From an uncultured Lachnospiraceae bacterium (GTDB lineage Bacteria; Bacillota; Clostridia; Lachnospirales; Lachnospiraceae): a DNA stretch of 64,000 nt. The stretch covers positions 59,051 to 123,050 of the forward strand of contig CACXFB010000075.1 in NCBI GenBank assembly GCA_902766825.1, read 5' to 3'. The position numbers and the translations under genes are program-made. Below are positions 27,791-36,738 of this stretch, in pieces (the first letter of the stretch is position 1; each line of letters opens with the position of its first letter). The notes beneath the pieces are model-generated. The model made no database searches. It worked only from the letters and a program-made list of their open reading frames with translations, and was not told the origin of the DNA.

Positions 27791-28465
27791 ATGGAAAAAG
27801 GAACAGATCATGATGACATTATAGAATTTGGTTCAATGATTCTAAAAGATAACAAATATAATCATTCAATTTTTCTTCTTGATATCATTGGGGAAATTGA
27901 AGGGCATGAAATCTCTTCGTCTGATTGTAAATCAACAAAATATGAACATGTACTTCCGCTTATTGCAAAAATCGAAGACTCTGATAAAATCGACGGGCTT
28001 CTTGTAATATTGCAGACAAGCGGAGGAGACTGTTCGGCAGGACTTGCCATGGCTGAGATGATTGCTTCTTTAAGTAAACCAACGGTATCTCTTATCATTG
28101 GCGACAGTCATTCAATTTCAGTACCCTTAGCAACATCGACAGATTATTCATTTATAGTTGAGAGTGCAACAATGATTCTTCATCCCGTCAGAATGAACGG
28201 AATGGTAATTGGCGCTCCTCAGACTTTTGATTATTTCAAAATTATTCAGAACAGAATTGTCGAATTCATTGTCACTCACAGCAATATGAAAAAAGAAAGG
28301 GTAGAAGAGCTTATGCTTTCAAAAACATTGCTGACAAAGGATCTTGGAACAATTCTTGTCGGTAAAGAAACTGTAACAGAAGGACTAATTAATGAAGTTG
28401 GAGGAATTGATAAGGCACTTCAAAAATTACATGAATTAATAGAGGATGCTGATAAAAAAAGTTGA
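27791..28465 (+). CDS. ClpP-family serine protease, TepA-like
   Basis: This 224-residue protein has the ClpP/crotonase-like fold with a complete catalytic triad in ClpP spacing: Ser108 (GDSHSIS), His131 (MILHPV) and Asp184 (KDLGTI). The QTSGGDCSAGLAMAEMI segment is typical. Its closest known relatives by context are TepA/YmfB of Bacillus, which also lies between pnp and spoIIIE and has been linked to export of signal peptides or sporulation-related proteolysis. I chose the ATG at 27791, with CAGGAG upstream, over 27764. No Clp ATPase is encoded nearby. Confidence 0.88.
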   Translation: MEKGTDHDDIIEFGSMILKDNKYNHSIFLLDIIGEIEGHEISSSDCKSTKYEHVLPLIAKIEDSDKIDGLLVILQTSGGDCSAGLAMAEMIASLSKPTVSLIIGDSHSISVPLATSTDYSFIVESATMILHPVRMNGMVIGAPQTFDYFKIIQNRIVEFIVTHSNMKKERVEELMLSKTLLTKDLGTILVGKETVTEGLINEVGGIDKALQKLHELIEDADKKS

Positions 28466-28467
28466 GG

Positions 28468-28496
28468 TTGCATATATTTTATCAAATAGGTATAAT
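28468..28496 (+). promoter_or_regulatory. sigma-A-type promoter of uppP
   Basis: TTGCAT (28468-28473), a 17-base spacer and TATAAT (28491-28496) lie just after the stop of the ClpP-like gene. The leader before uppP is about 50 bases. Confidence 0.75.
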
Positions 28497-28550
28497 TTAT
28501 TTTGATTTTCAGGTAAAAGAACAATTTTTTTTATAAAGGAGCAATTATAA

Positions 28551-29426
28551 ATGGAACTTATTAAAGCAATAATATTGGGAATTGTACAAGGAGTTTGCGA
28601 ATTTCTCCCTGTTAGTAGTTCAGGTCACCTTGCCATTACCCGTAAGCTGATTAATCTCAATACAGATACAGGATTACTTTTCGATATCATGCTTCATATT
28701 GGAACTTTAGTTGCAATATTTGTAGTATACAAAAAGGATGTTTTACAACTGATAAAAGAAGGTTTTACAATATTAGGACTCTGGATTAGAAATGCTTTCG
28801 TGTTTATAGGATCAATTTTTAATAAGAATCTAAAATCAAAGATAAAGCCGGTAATAACAACACCTTACAGAAGATTTGTAATGTTGGTTATAGTAAGCAC
28901 AATTCCAACAGGAATATTAGGTATTTTGTTAAAAGATTTTATAGAGTATGCATCAGCGGGAGCACTTATTCCCGGCATCTTTTTGCTTGTTACAGGTATC
29001 GAACTTCTGATTGCTGACAGGCTCAAAACAGGAGAAATCACAGAAGAAAATGCTACATATAAATCCGCAGGAATTATCGGTATAGCACAAGGGTTTGCTA
29101 CATTACCGGGAATTTCACGTTCGGGAACTACGATTACTGCATGTCTTGCATGTGGCTTTGATAAAACATTTGCGGTAAAATATTCATTTATCATGTCCAT
29201 ACCTGCAATACTTGGATCAATGGTACTTGAATTAAAAGATTTCACCACACTTGATATAACAAAAGCAGATTTATATTCATATATAGTTGGAACAATAGTT
29301 GCCGCTGTTGTAGGATACGTATGCATCCTTACAATGTTAAAGATTGTGCGTGGTAAAAAATTCTTTGGATTTTCAATCTATTGTTTCATAGTTGGTACAT
29401 TAGCAATAGTATTTTCACTTATTTAA
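28551..29426 (+). CDS. uppP: undecaprenyl-diphosphatase
   Basis: UppP (BacA) is a 291-residue membrane phosphatase that recycles the undecaprenyl carrier for cell wall synthesis and can confer bacitracin tolerance. Both signatures are visible: EFLPVSSSGH near residues 17-26 and PGISRSGTT near residue 185. Seven or more hydrophobic helices are evident. A cytosolic-looking loop with basic residues lies between the second and third membrane segments. AAAGGAG precedes the ATG. It has its own promoter and may be co-transcribed with ftsK 19 bases downstream. Confidence 0.96.
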   Translation: MELIKAIILGIVQGVCEFLPVSSSGHLAITRKLINLNTDTGLLFDIMLHIGTLVAIFVVYKKDVLQLIKEGFTILGLWIRNAFVFIGSIFNKNLKSKIKPVITTPYRRFVMLVIVSTIPTGILGILLKDFIEYASAGALIPGIFLLVTGIELLIADRLKTGEITEENATYKSAGIIGIAQGFATLPGISRSGTTITACLACGFDKTFAVKYSFIMSIPAILGSMVLELKDFTTLDITKADLYSYIVGTIVAAVVGYVCILTMLKIVRGKKFFGFSIYCFIVGTLAIVFSLI

Positions 29427-29445
29427 TTATATCGGGAGGTAACTT

Positions 29446-32103
29446 ATGGCCGGCAGTACAAGGAAGACAAAAACATCATCCAGAAAAACATCCGGTAATA
29501 GTAATAAACGAAGAAAGACAACAGCTAAAACAAATCATAACAAGGAATTTTATAATGAAATATTTCTTGTTTGCGGTATTGCCTTATCATTGCTATTAAT
29601 GCTCAGCAGCTTTAATCTTATAGGAAAGCTGGGTGAAATAATTAATTTTGTCACATTCGGTTTGATAGGTGTATGTGCTTACATATTTCCATTTATTCTT
29701 TTTATTGTTGTATTCATACTTGTTGCCAATAAAGGAAGCCGACTTGCAAAAAAGAAGATGATATATTCATTTATCTTTGTGTGTCTTGTTGCTTCAATGA
29801 TTCATTTATTTGAATATAACGAAAAAGTAAAACTTGGCCCACATTTCAAAGAATGTGCTACAGGGAAAAGTCATGGCGGTTTTATCGGTGCAGCTGTTGT
29901 TAATATCATGCGACCACTCGTCGGAATGACAGGTTCATTTATAATACTTACTGCATTACTTATAATTATGGTAATTCTCATAAGTGAGAAATTAATTGTT
30001 TCAAACATTACAAAAGGATCAATTAATGCTCTAAAAAACTTAAGAGATGATTATAAAAACAGTTCGTATGAGGAAGATGATTATTACGAGGAAGATGATA
30101 TTCCTGTTAAAAGAAGAAAACCTGCTACAACATTTAAATTCGATAAAGACGGCTCTGGCGATGACGCAGTTGAGAGTGCTCCTTTAGAAAAGAAAAACTT
30201 AAAAGAAATACAAAAAAGTTCTTCAAAGAAACAAAAACGTATGCCATCCGGCATGAAACAGCTTAATAACGAAGAAGATTATAATGATGTAATTGCTAAT
30301 CAGCCTGTTACTACACAGATGCCATCGTCAGTAACTATCGATAAAAAAACAGGTGAAATTTATGAAACTGAACTAGCAAAGAAGTTTGGAAAGAAAAAAA
30401 ATACAGAACCAAAAAGCACAGAAGATAATATTACCAAAGAAAATATTATTGAAGAAAATAAGAATCTGCCAAACCTTCACGGTGCGCAGTTTAATAATGA
30501 TAAACCTCAGGTTCAGGAAACTAAAGAACCTGCAAAAACACCTGAATCAAAGGCCTTAGATGCACCAAAGGTTGAAGCTGCACCTAAGACAATCAATGAA
30601 TTGCCAAAAGCAGCTCCTGCTTCTAACACTTCATATCAAAAACCACCGATTGATCTTCTTACCAAACCTAAGGGTGTAGTAAAAGGAGATTCAGGTCAGG
30701 AGCATTATGAGACAGCTCACAAGCTTGAACAGACACTTGAGAGCTTCGGAGTAAAAGTAACCATTACAGATATAAGTGTCGGACCTACGGTTACAAGATA
30801 TGAGATGCAGCCAGAGCAGGGTGTTAAAGTCAGCAGGATTACAAATCTGGCTGATGATATTAAACTTAACCTTGCCGCAACGGACATAAGAATTGAAGCT
30901 CCAATTCCCGGCAAAGCAGCTGTTGGAATTGAAGTTCCTAACAAAGAAACAACCGCAGTTTCATTTAGAGAGATACTTGAATCTAAAGAATTTGAAACAA
31001 GTACGTCTAAAATTGCATTTGCAGTTGGAAAAGATCTTGCAGGACAACCTATTGTTACTGATATAGCAAAGATGCCACACCTTCTTATAGCAGGACAGAC
31101 CGGTTCAGGTAAATCAGTATGTATCAACACACTTATAATGAGTATTCTTTATAAATATCATCCTGATGATGTTAAGATGATAATGGTTGATCCTAAAGTT
31201 GTAGAGCTTAGTGTATACAATGGAATACCACATCTGATGATTCCTGTTGTAACCGATCCTAAGAAAGCTTCATCAGCTCTTAACTGGGCTGTCGCAGAAA
31301 TGGTTGACCGCTATAACAAATTCGCCCAACTTGGCGTAAGAGACATGGCTGGTTACAACGCAAAAATTGCCACTGTCGAAAACAGTGCTGATGCAGGCTT
31401 TGTTAAAATGCCGCAGATAGTTATAATTGTTGACGAGCTGGCAGATCTTATGATGGTCGCACCGGGTGAAGTAGAAGATGCAATATGTCGTCTTGCCCAG
31501 ATGGCAAGAGCTGCAGGAATTCATCTTGTCATTGCAACTCAAAGACCGTCTGTAAACGTTATTACAGGACTTATCAAGGCTAACGTACCTTCAAGAATTG
31601 CATTTTCAGTTGCATCAGCAATCGATTCAAGAACTATACTTGACTCCGGTGGTGCGGAAAAACTGCTTGGAAAAGGAGATATGTTATTCTACCCATCTGG
31701 TTATCCAAAGCCTGTACGACTTCAGGGAGCGTTTGTATCCGATTCAGAAGTAAGTGCTGTTGTTGATTTTCTTTCTGCCAACAACAATAATACATACAGC
31801 GAAGAAGTAATTGAAAAGATTGAGACAGCTTCCATGAAATCAGTTTTAAGTGAAGGCAAGGATGAGAGTGCAGACAGCAAAGACCAGTACTTCGAGCAGG
31901 CAGGTAGATTTATAATCGAGAAAGATAAAGCATCTATCGGAATGCTTCAAAGAGTATATAAAATCGGTTTTAACCGCGCCGCACGTATAATGGATCAGTT
32001 AGCTGATGCCGGTGTGGTCGGCCCTGAAGAAGGAACTAAACCAAGAAGAATTTTAATGACAATGGAGGAATTCGAGCAGTATCTTAACGATAGTGCCGGT
32101 TAA
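29446..32103 (+). CDS. ftsK: DNA translocase FtsK/SpoIIIE
   Basis: This 885-residue hexameric DNA pump moves chromosomal DNA through the closing septum. A basic N-terminus precedes four transmembrane helices (residues ~35-180). A long charged linker (~190-420) follows, and then the motor, with Walker A GQTGSGKS near residue 550 and Walker B IIVDELADLMM near 660. The C-terminal winged-helix gamma domain (residues ~815-885, with IGFNRAARIMDQL) reads the orienting DNA sequences. The name SpoIIIE would apply if it works in sporulation. The order tepA-like ... spoIIIE also occurs in Bacillus. GGAGG precedes the ATG. Confidence 0.96.
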   Translation: MAGSTRKTKTSSRKTSGNSNKRRKTTAKTNHNKEFYNEIFLVCGIALSLLLMLSSFNLIGKLGEIINFVTFGLIGVCAYIFPFILFIVVFILVANKGSRLAKKKMIYSFIFVCLVASMIHLFEYNEKVKLGPHFKECATGKSHGGFIGAAVVNIMRPLVGMTGSFIILTALLIIMVILISEKLIVSNITKGSINALKNLRDDYKNSSYEEDDYYEEDDIPVKRRKPATTFKFDKDGSGDDAVESAPLEKKNLKEIQKSSSKKQKRMPSGMKQLNNEEDYNDVIANQPVTTQMPSSVTIDKKTGEIYETELAKKFGKKKNTEPKSTEDNITKENIIEENKNLPNLHGAQFNNDKPQVQETKEPAKTPESKALDAPKVEAAPKTINELPKAAPASNTSYQKPPIDLLTKPKGVVKGDSGQEHYETAHKLEQTLESFGVKVTITDISVGPTVTRYEMQPEQGVKVSRITNLADDIKLNLAATDIRIEAPIPGKAAVGIEVPNKETTAVSFREILESKEFETSTSKIAFAVGKDLAGQPIVTDIAKMPHLLIAGQTGSGKSVCINTLIMSILYKYHPDDVKMIMVDPKVVELSVYNGIPHLMIPVVTDPKKASSALNWAVAEMVDRYNKFAQLGVRDMAGYNAKIATVENSADAGFVKMPQIVIIVDELADLMMVAPGEVEDAICRLAQMARAAGIHLVIATQRPSVNVITGLIKANVPSRIAFSVASAIDSRTILDSGGAEKLLGKGDMLFYPSGYPKPVRLQGAFVSDSEVSAVVDFLSANNNNTYSEEVIEKIETASMKSVLSEGKDESADSKDQYFEQAGRFIIEKDKASIGMLQRVYKIGFNRAARIMDQLADAGVVGPEEGTKPRRILMTMEEFEQYLNDSAG

Positions 32104-32108
32104 ATATT

Positions 32109-33011
32109 ATGTCAGATAATAAAGAGTTAAAGGGAATGTTTGTTATAAATGCGTATCTTAAATCAAAGAAATTTGATGAGCTTTATGAAATGATCGAAAA
32201 AGCAGCCATTGATAACAATATCTCTTTAACTCTTTTTTCTAATGCAGATTTACCGGTATCAAATTTTGATGAGTCAGTTAATGAACTTTCAACAAATTAT
32301 GATTTTGTTATCTTCTGGGATAAAGATATATTACTTGCTAAGTATCTTGAAGCTCATAATATGAAAGTCATTAACTCTTCAAATTCTATTGAAATATGTG
32401 ATGATAAAGCAAAAACTCATTTTGAATTATTAAAAGCCGGTATTATTTGTCCTAAAACAATAGTTGCCCCTATGACATACGATAACATTGGTTATACGAA
32501 CTTTGATTTTTTAAATAATGTTGCTAACCTTTTAAAATTCCCTGTAGTAGTAAAGGAAAGACAGGGGTCATTCGGAATGCAGGTATATCTGGCAAATGAT
32601 ATGGATGAACTTAAAGAACTCGTTGTAAAGCATGGTCATAACAAATTGATTTTTCAGGAATTTATCAAAACAGATAATAACAGCGATATTCGAGTTAATA
32701 TGGTCGGTGATAAAGTCTGCACGGCTATGAAGCGAACAGCAGCGGATAACGATTTTCGAAGCAATATAACTAATGGCGGAACAATGGAAAAATATTCTGT
32801 TACGCCACAAGAAGAGCTTATATGCAAACAGGTTATGGCTGCACTGAAACTTGATTATGCCGGCATAGATCTATTAAAAGATACAACCGGGAAAGTATAT
32901 GTATGTGAAGTAAATTCCAATGCCCATTTTAAAAATATATATGATTGCACCAAAGTTAACTGTGCTGACATTCTTATGAAATACATAATAAAAAAGGCAG
33001 GGGACAAATAA
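32109..33011 (+). CDS. ATP-grasp protein, RimK-like (first of a pair)
   Basis: This 300-residue protein has the ATP-grasp carboxylate-amine ligase layout. A pre-ATP-grasp domain comes first, then the ATP lid (VVKERQGSFGMQVYLA), the FQEFIKTDNNSDIRVNMVGD central strand and a metal-binding end (AGIDLLKDTTGKVYVCEVNSNAHFKN). The DIRV and EVNSNAHF motifs place it near the RimK / glutamate-ligase group, which adds amino acids to a carboxylate. It starts five bases after ftsK and is followed immediately by a second ATP-grasp gene. Substrates are unknown. Confidence 0.82.
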   Translation: MSDNKELKGMFVINAYLKSKKFDELYEMIEKAAIDNNISLTLFSNADLPVSNFDESVNELSTNYDFVIFWDKDILLAKYLEAHNMKVINSSNSIEICDDKAKTHFELLKAGIICPKTIVAPMTYDNIGYTNFDFLNNVANLLKFPVVVKERQGSFGMQVYLANDMDELKELVVKHGHNKLIFQEFIKTDNNSDIRVNMVGDKVCTAMKRTAADNDFRSNITNGGTMEKYSVTPQEELICKQVMAALKLDYAGIDLLKDTTGKVYVCEVNSNAHFKNIYDCTKVNCADILMKYIIKKAGDK

Positions 33012-33012
33012 A

Positions 33013-33873
33013 ATGAACGGTTTACTGGTTTATTCAAAAGCTGACTATGAACGAAATAAGTGGTTTGCCGGGGAGATACTGCGTGTTGCAAAAGATAAAG
33101 GAATCTGTATGAAACTTGTATTTACGGATGAAGATATTAAAACAAAAGACATAGACTTTGCAATTATCAGAACCATTTCCCCTGATACAACACGTTATCT
33201 TGAATCTTCAAATATCAGATGTTTTAACAACTATGAAACATCAATTCTATGCAATAACAAATTCACAACTTATGAAACAATAAGTAAACTTGACCTGCCA
33301 ACGATTCCGACAACACTTTCATCAAAAGAGAATCTTTATATAACGCTTACAGAAGCATTTGAAAAATATAACACAGATGAATTAATTGTTAAAAGTGTAT
33401 CCGGACATGGCGGAAAAGAAGTATTTCTCGTTCACAATGATGTTCCCGATATAGAATCATTATTAAAACAGTGCAATTCTTTAACAGCACATAATTTCTT
33501 TTGTATACAGCCAAGAATAAAAGGTATTGCACGGGATTTAAGAGTATATGTGCTTGGAAAAGAAATATATGCCGCAAGACTAAGAACCAATCCGTCAAGT
33601 TTTAAATCCAACTTTACTCTTGGCGGCACCTGCACACCTTACAGTCCGGGTACAGATTTACAAAGATTAATTAAAATAATAACAGATAATACTGATACAG
33701 ACTTTATCGGTATTGATTTTATTCTTGATGAAAATGACAAATTCATTTTTAACGAAATAGAAGATGTAGTCGGAACAAGGATGCTGTATTCCACCGGGAT
33801 GGATACGGTTGTGGAGGATTACATAAATTATATAATTACTACAGTAAAAAGCCATTTACAGGCAAATATTTAG
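33013..33873 (+). CDS. ATP-grasp protein, RimK-like (second of a pair)
   Basis: This 286-residue ATP-grasp protein is organised like its upstream neighbour, with the ATP lid VKSVSGHGGKEVFLV, the RIKGIARDLRVYVLGKE strand and the metal-binding FIGIDFILDENDKFIFNEIEDVVG. The two genes are adjacent with one base between stop and start, so they are translated together. They are clearly divergent in sequence. A pair could form a heteromeric ligase or add two residues in turn to a peptide, but neither is established. The ATG is preceded by GGGGACAAATAA rather than a strong site, in line with coupling. Confidence 0.8.
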   Translation: MNGLLVYSKADYERNKWFAGEILRVAKDKGICMKLVFTDEDIKTKDIDFAIIRTISPDTTRYLESSNIRCFNNYETSILCNNKFTTYETISKLDLPTIPTTLSSKENLYITLTEAFEKYNTDELIVKSVSGHGGKEVFLVHNDVPDIESLLKQCNSLTAHNFFCIQPRIKGIARDLRVYVLGKEIYAARLRTNPSSFKSNFTLGGTCTPYSPGTDLQRLIKIITDNTDTDFIGIDFILDENDKFIFNEIEDVVGTRMLYSTGMDTVVEDYINYIITTVKSHLQANI

Positions 33874-33907
33874 TTGTAAAATAAATATGTTTTTTTATTA
33901 TATTATT

Positions 33908-33916
33908 TGGTATAAT
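33908..33916 (+). promoter_or_regulatory. extended -10 promoter of fhs
   Basis: TGG directly before TATAAT (33911-33916) forms an extended -10 element in an AT-rich gap. The -35 region (TGTTTT) is weak. Transcription would start near 33923, giving a ~37-base leader. Confidence 0.6.
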
Positions 33917-33959
33917 ATATTTTGTAGAAAAAGAAAGAACGAAGTGAGGATTATACGTT

Positions 33960-35630
33960 ATGAAAACTGATATTGAAATTGCACAGGAAGCATCCATGAT
34001 TCACATAAAGGATGTTGCAGCAAAACTTGACATCAGAGAAGATGAATTAGACTTTTACGGCAAATATAAAGCTAAGTTTACAGATGAACTTATCGATAGA
34101 GTTGCCGATAACAAAGACGGAAAGCTTATTCTTGTAACTGCTATTAACCCTACACCTGCCGGAGAAGGTAAGACAACAATTACAGTAGGGCTTGGTCAGG
34201 CTTTATGCAAGGCCGGTAAGAAAGCAGTAATTGCATTAAGAGAACCATCTCTTGGACCATGTTTCGGAATAAAAGGAGGAGCAGCCGGTGGCGGATACTC
34301 ACAGGTAGTTCCTATGGAAGATCTTAATCTCCATTTCACCGGAGATTTTCACGGAATAACTTATGCTAACAATCTTCTTGCAGCAATGCTTGATAATCAT
34401 ATACAGCAGGGTAATGAACTCAATATCGATCCTAACCAGATAGTATGGAAAAGATGTCTTGATATGAATGACAGAGTTCTTAGAAATGTTGTTGTCGGAC
34501 TTGGACGTAAAGTAGACGGTGTTGTAAGAGAAGATCATTTTATAATAACTGTAGCTTCTGAGATAATGGCTATCCTTTGTCTTGCAAAAGATATGAAGGA
34601 CTTAAAAGAAAGACTTGGCAGAATAATTGTAGCTTATACTTATGACGGAGAACCTGTAACCGCAAAACAATTAAAGGCAGTCGGTTCAATGGCAGCTTTA
34701 TTAAAGGATGCAATTAAGCCTAATCTTATACAAACTCTTGAGCATACACCTGCAATTGTTCATGGTGGACCATTTGCAAACATCGCTCACGGATGTAACA
34801 GTGTACGTGCAACTAAGACAGCACTTAAGCTTGCTGATTATGTTGTAACAGAAGCCGGATTTGGTGCTGATCTTGGAGCAGAGAAATTCCTTGATATCAA
34901 ATGCCGTGTTGCCGGTCTTAACCCTGAGGCAGTAGTAATAGTTGCAACAGCAAGAGCATTAAAGTATAACGGTGGCGTACCAAAAACTGAACTTTCAGGT
35001 GAGAATCTTGAAGCACTTAAGAAAGGTATTGTTAACCTTGAAAAGCATATTGAAAACATTCAGAAATTCGGTATCCCTGTTATAGTAACTCTCAACCGTT
35101 TTATTACCGATACAGATGCAGAACTTTCTTACATTGAGAACTTCTGTAAAGAAAGAGGCTGTGAATTTGCTTTGGCAAACGTATGGGAAAAAGGTGGAGA
35201 AGGCGGTATGGAGCTTGCCACTAAGGTTATCGAGACTCTTGAGAACAAAGAAAGTAATTACAAACCAATATACGATCTTGACCTTTCTATAAAAGAAAAG
35301 ATTGAAACAATAGCTAAAGAAATATACGGAGCAGGCTCTGTAACATATGATCCTGCTGCAGCAAATGCAATTGCAAGAATTGAATCATTGGGATACGGTA
35401 ATCTTCCTGTATGTATGGCAAAGAATCAGTATTCACTTTCTGATGATGCCACAAAGCTTGGAAGACCGGAAGGATTCAATATAAATATACGTGAAGTGTA
35501 TGTTAATGCAGGAGCAGGTTTTGTTGTTGCAATTACAGGTACGGTAATGACTATGCCGGGACTTCCAAAACAGCCTGCAGCATTTAATATTGATGTTACT
35601 GACGAAGGAAAAATTACAGGATTATTCTAA
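33960..35630 (+). CDS. fhs: formate--tetrahydrofolate ligase
   Basis: Fhs ligates formate to tetrahydrofolate with ATP. It feeds one-carbon metabolism in purine synthesis and, in acetogens, the Wood-Ljungdahl pathway. The 556-residue product has the family's P-loop segment TPAGEGKTT and the characteristic [27 protein letters not shown] stretch (only its first part is quoted: [14 protein letters not shown]). The C-terminal region ends with [23 protein letters not shown] precedes the ATG. No other folate or acetyl-CoA pathway gene is present, so a full Wood-Ljungdahl pathway is not implied. Confidence 0.97.
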   Translation: MKTDIEIAQEASMIHIKDVAAKLDIREDELDFYGKYKAKFTDELIDRVADNKDGKLILVTAINPTPAGEGKTTITVGLGQALCKAGKKAVIALREPSLGPCFGIKGGAAGGGYSQVVPMEDLNLHFTGDFHGITYANNLLAAMLDNHIQQGNELNIDPNQIVWKRCLDMNDRVLRNVVVGLGRKVDGVVREDHFIITVASEIMAILCLAKDMKDLKERLGRIIVAYTYDGEPVTAKQLKAVGSMAALLKDAIKPNLIQTLEHTPAIVHGGPFANIAHGCNSVRATKTALKLADYVVTEAGFGADLGAEKFLDIKCRVAGLNPEAVVIVATARALKYNGGVPKTELSGENLEALKKGIVNLEKHIENIQKFGIPVIVTLNRFITDTDAELSYIENFCKERGCEFALANVWEKGGEGGMELATKVIETLENKESNYKPIYDLDLSIKEKIETIAKEIYGAGSVTYDPAAANAIARIESLGYGNLPVCMAKNQYSLSDDATKLGRPEGFNINIREVYVNAGAGFVVAITGTVMTMPGLPKQPAAFNIDVTDEGKITGLF

Positions 35631-35649
35631 CGAAGAAGGTTAATTGCTT

Positions 35650-36723
35650 ATGGGGAACGGATGCAAAGGCCACATTCTTGTGGTAGACGACAGTGTAACA
35701 AATTTAAAACTTGCAGAACAGACTTTAAAGCCTTATTACAAAGTTACCTTACTGGTTTCAGGTGAACAGACTCTCAAGTTTTTATCAAAAAACAAGCCTG
35801 ATTTGATATTGCTCGACATAAAGATGCCGGGGATGGATGGTTTTGAGACTATTAAAGCTATCAAAGACAATGAATTCACAAAAGATATTCCTGTTATTTT
35901 TCTTACGGCAATATCAGAATCGGCTAGTGAGCTTAAAGGTCTAAAAATGGGGGCCATAGACTTTATTGCCAAGCCGTTTGTTCCTGAAGTTATGCTAAGA
36001 CGTGTCAGTATGCAGATAGAACTTAAAAACTATCGTGATAATATGGAGAAGCTTGTACGAGAGAAGACTAAGATGGTAGAACAGCTTCAGGATGTTATTG
36101 TCCTTAGTATAACAGACCTTGTTGAGTTTAGAGATAAGATTACAGGCGGTCATGCAAGACGTACCGCTAATTATCTTAAAATTTTGCTTGATCATTTACG
36201 AACCAAACCACAATATCAGAATTACCTTGATGATGAGATGGTTACCAACATGCTTCGTGCGGCACCTTTGCATGATGTCGGAAAAATCGGTATTAACGAT
36301 GATATACTTACCAATACAGGTATATTAAATGATGCTGAATTTGAATATATGAAAAAGCATACTACCCTTGGAGCACTGGCTTTCGAAAAAGCTTCCGAGG
36401 AAATTCCGGGTAACAAATTTCTTGGTGTTGCCAAAGATATGGCACTTTCACACCACGAAAGATGGAACGGTGCAGGATATCCATACGGGCTTAAAGGCGA
36501 AGATATTCCTTTCAGCGCAAGACTTATGGCAATTGCCGACGTATATGATGCACTGACTACAAAAAGGTCTTATAAAGAACCGATGAGTCATGAAGATGCC
36601 CTAAAGCTTATGACCGATCTTCGCGGCACTCATTTCCAACCTGAATTGATTGACGAATTCATAGAATGTGAAAAAGAATTTTATGAAGAAAATATTAGAA
36701 TGAAAAATAACGATGACGAATAG
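35650..36723 (+). CDS. response regulator with HD-GYP domain
   Basis: An N-terminal receiver domain (phosphoacceptor Asp56 in LLDIKMPGMDG) is joined by a coiled-coil linker to an HD-GYP phosphohydrolase domain. His208-Asp209 (HDVGKIGI), the HTTLGA histidine, HHERWNGAGYPYGL and the final DVYDALTTKRSYK are all present. HD-GYP domains usually hydrolyse cyclic di-GMP. The 357-residue length is typical. I take the ATG at 35650; a TTG two codons upstream is also possible. The stop lies 15 bases before the hybrid kinase start, so the two are likely partners. Confidence 0.92.
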   Translation: MGNGCKGHILVVDDSVTNLKLAEQTLKPYYKVTLLVSGEQTLKFLSKNKPDLILLDIKMPGMDGFETIKAIKDNEFTKDIPVIFLTAISESASELKGLKMGAIDFIAKPFVPEVMLRRVSMQIELKNYRDNMEKLVREKTKMVEQLQDVIVLSITDLVEFRDKITGGHARRTANYLKILLDHLRTKPQYQNYLDDEMVTNMLRAAPLHDVGKIGINDDILTNTGILNDAEFEYMKKHTTLGALAFEKASEEIPGNKFLGVAKDMALSHHERWNGAGYPYGLKGEDIPFSARLMAIADVYDALTTKRSYKEPMSHEDALKLMTDLRGTHFQPELIDEFIECEKEFYEENIRMKNNDDE

Positions 36724-36738
36724 TCTGGGGGCGTTACA

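Noticed and set aside
28865..29326. 153-codon minus-strand frame inside uppP
   Set aside because: UppP is complete with both signatures; the antisense frame shows no domain.
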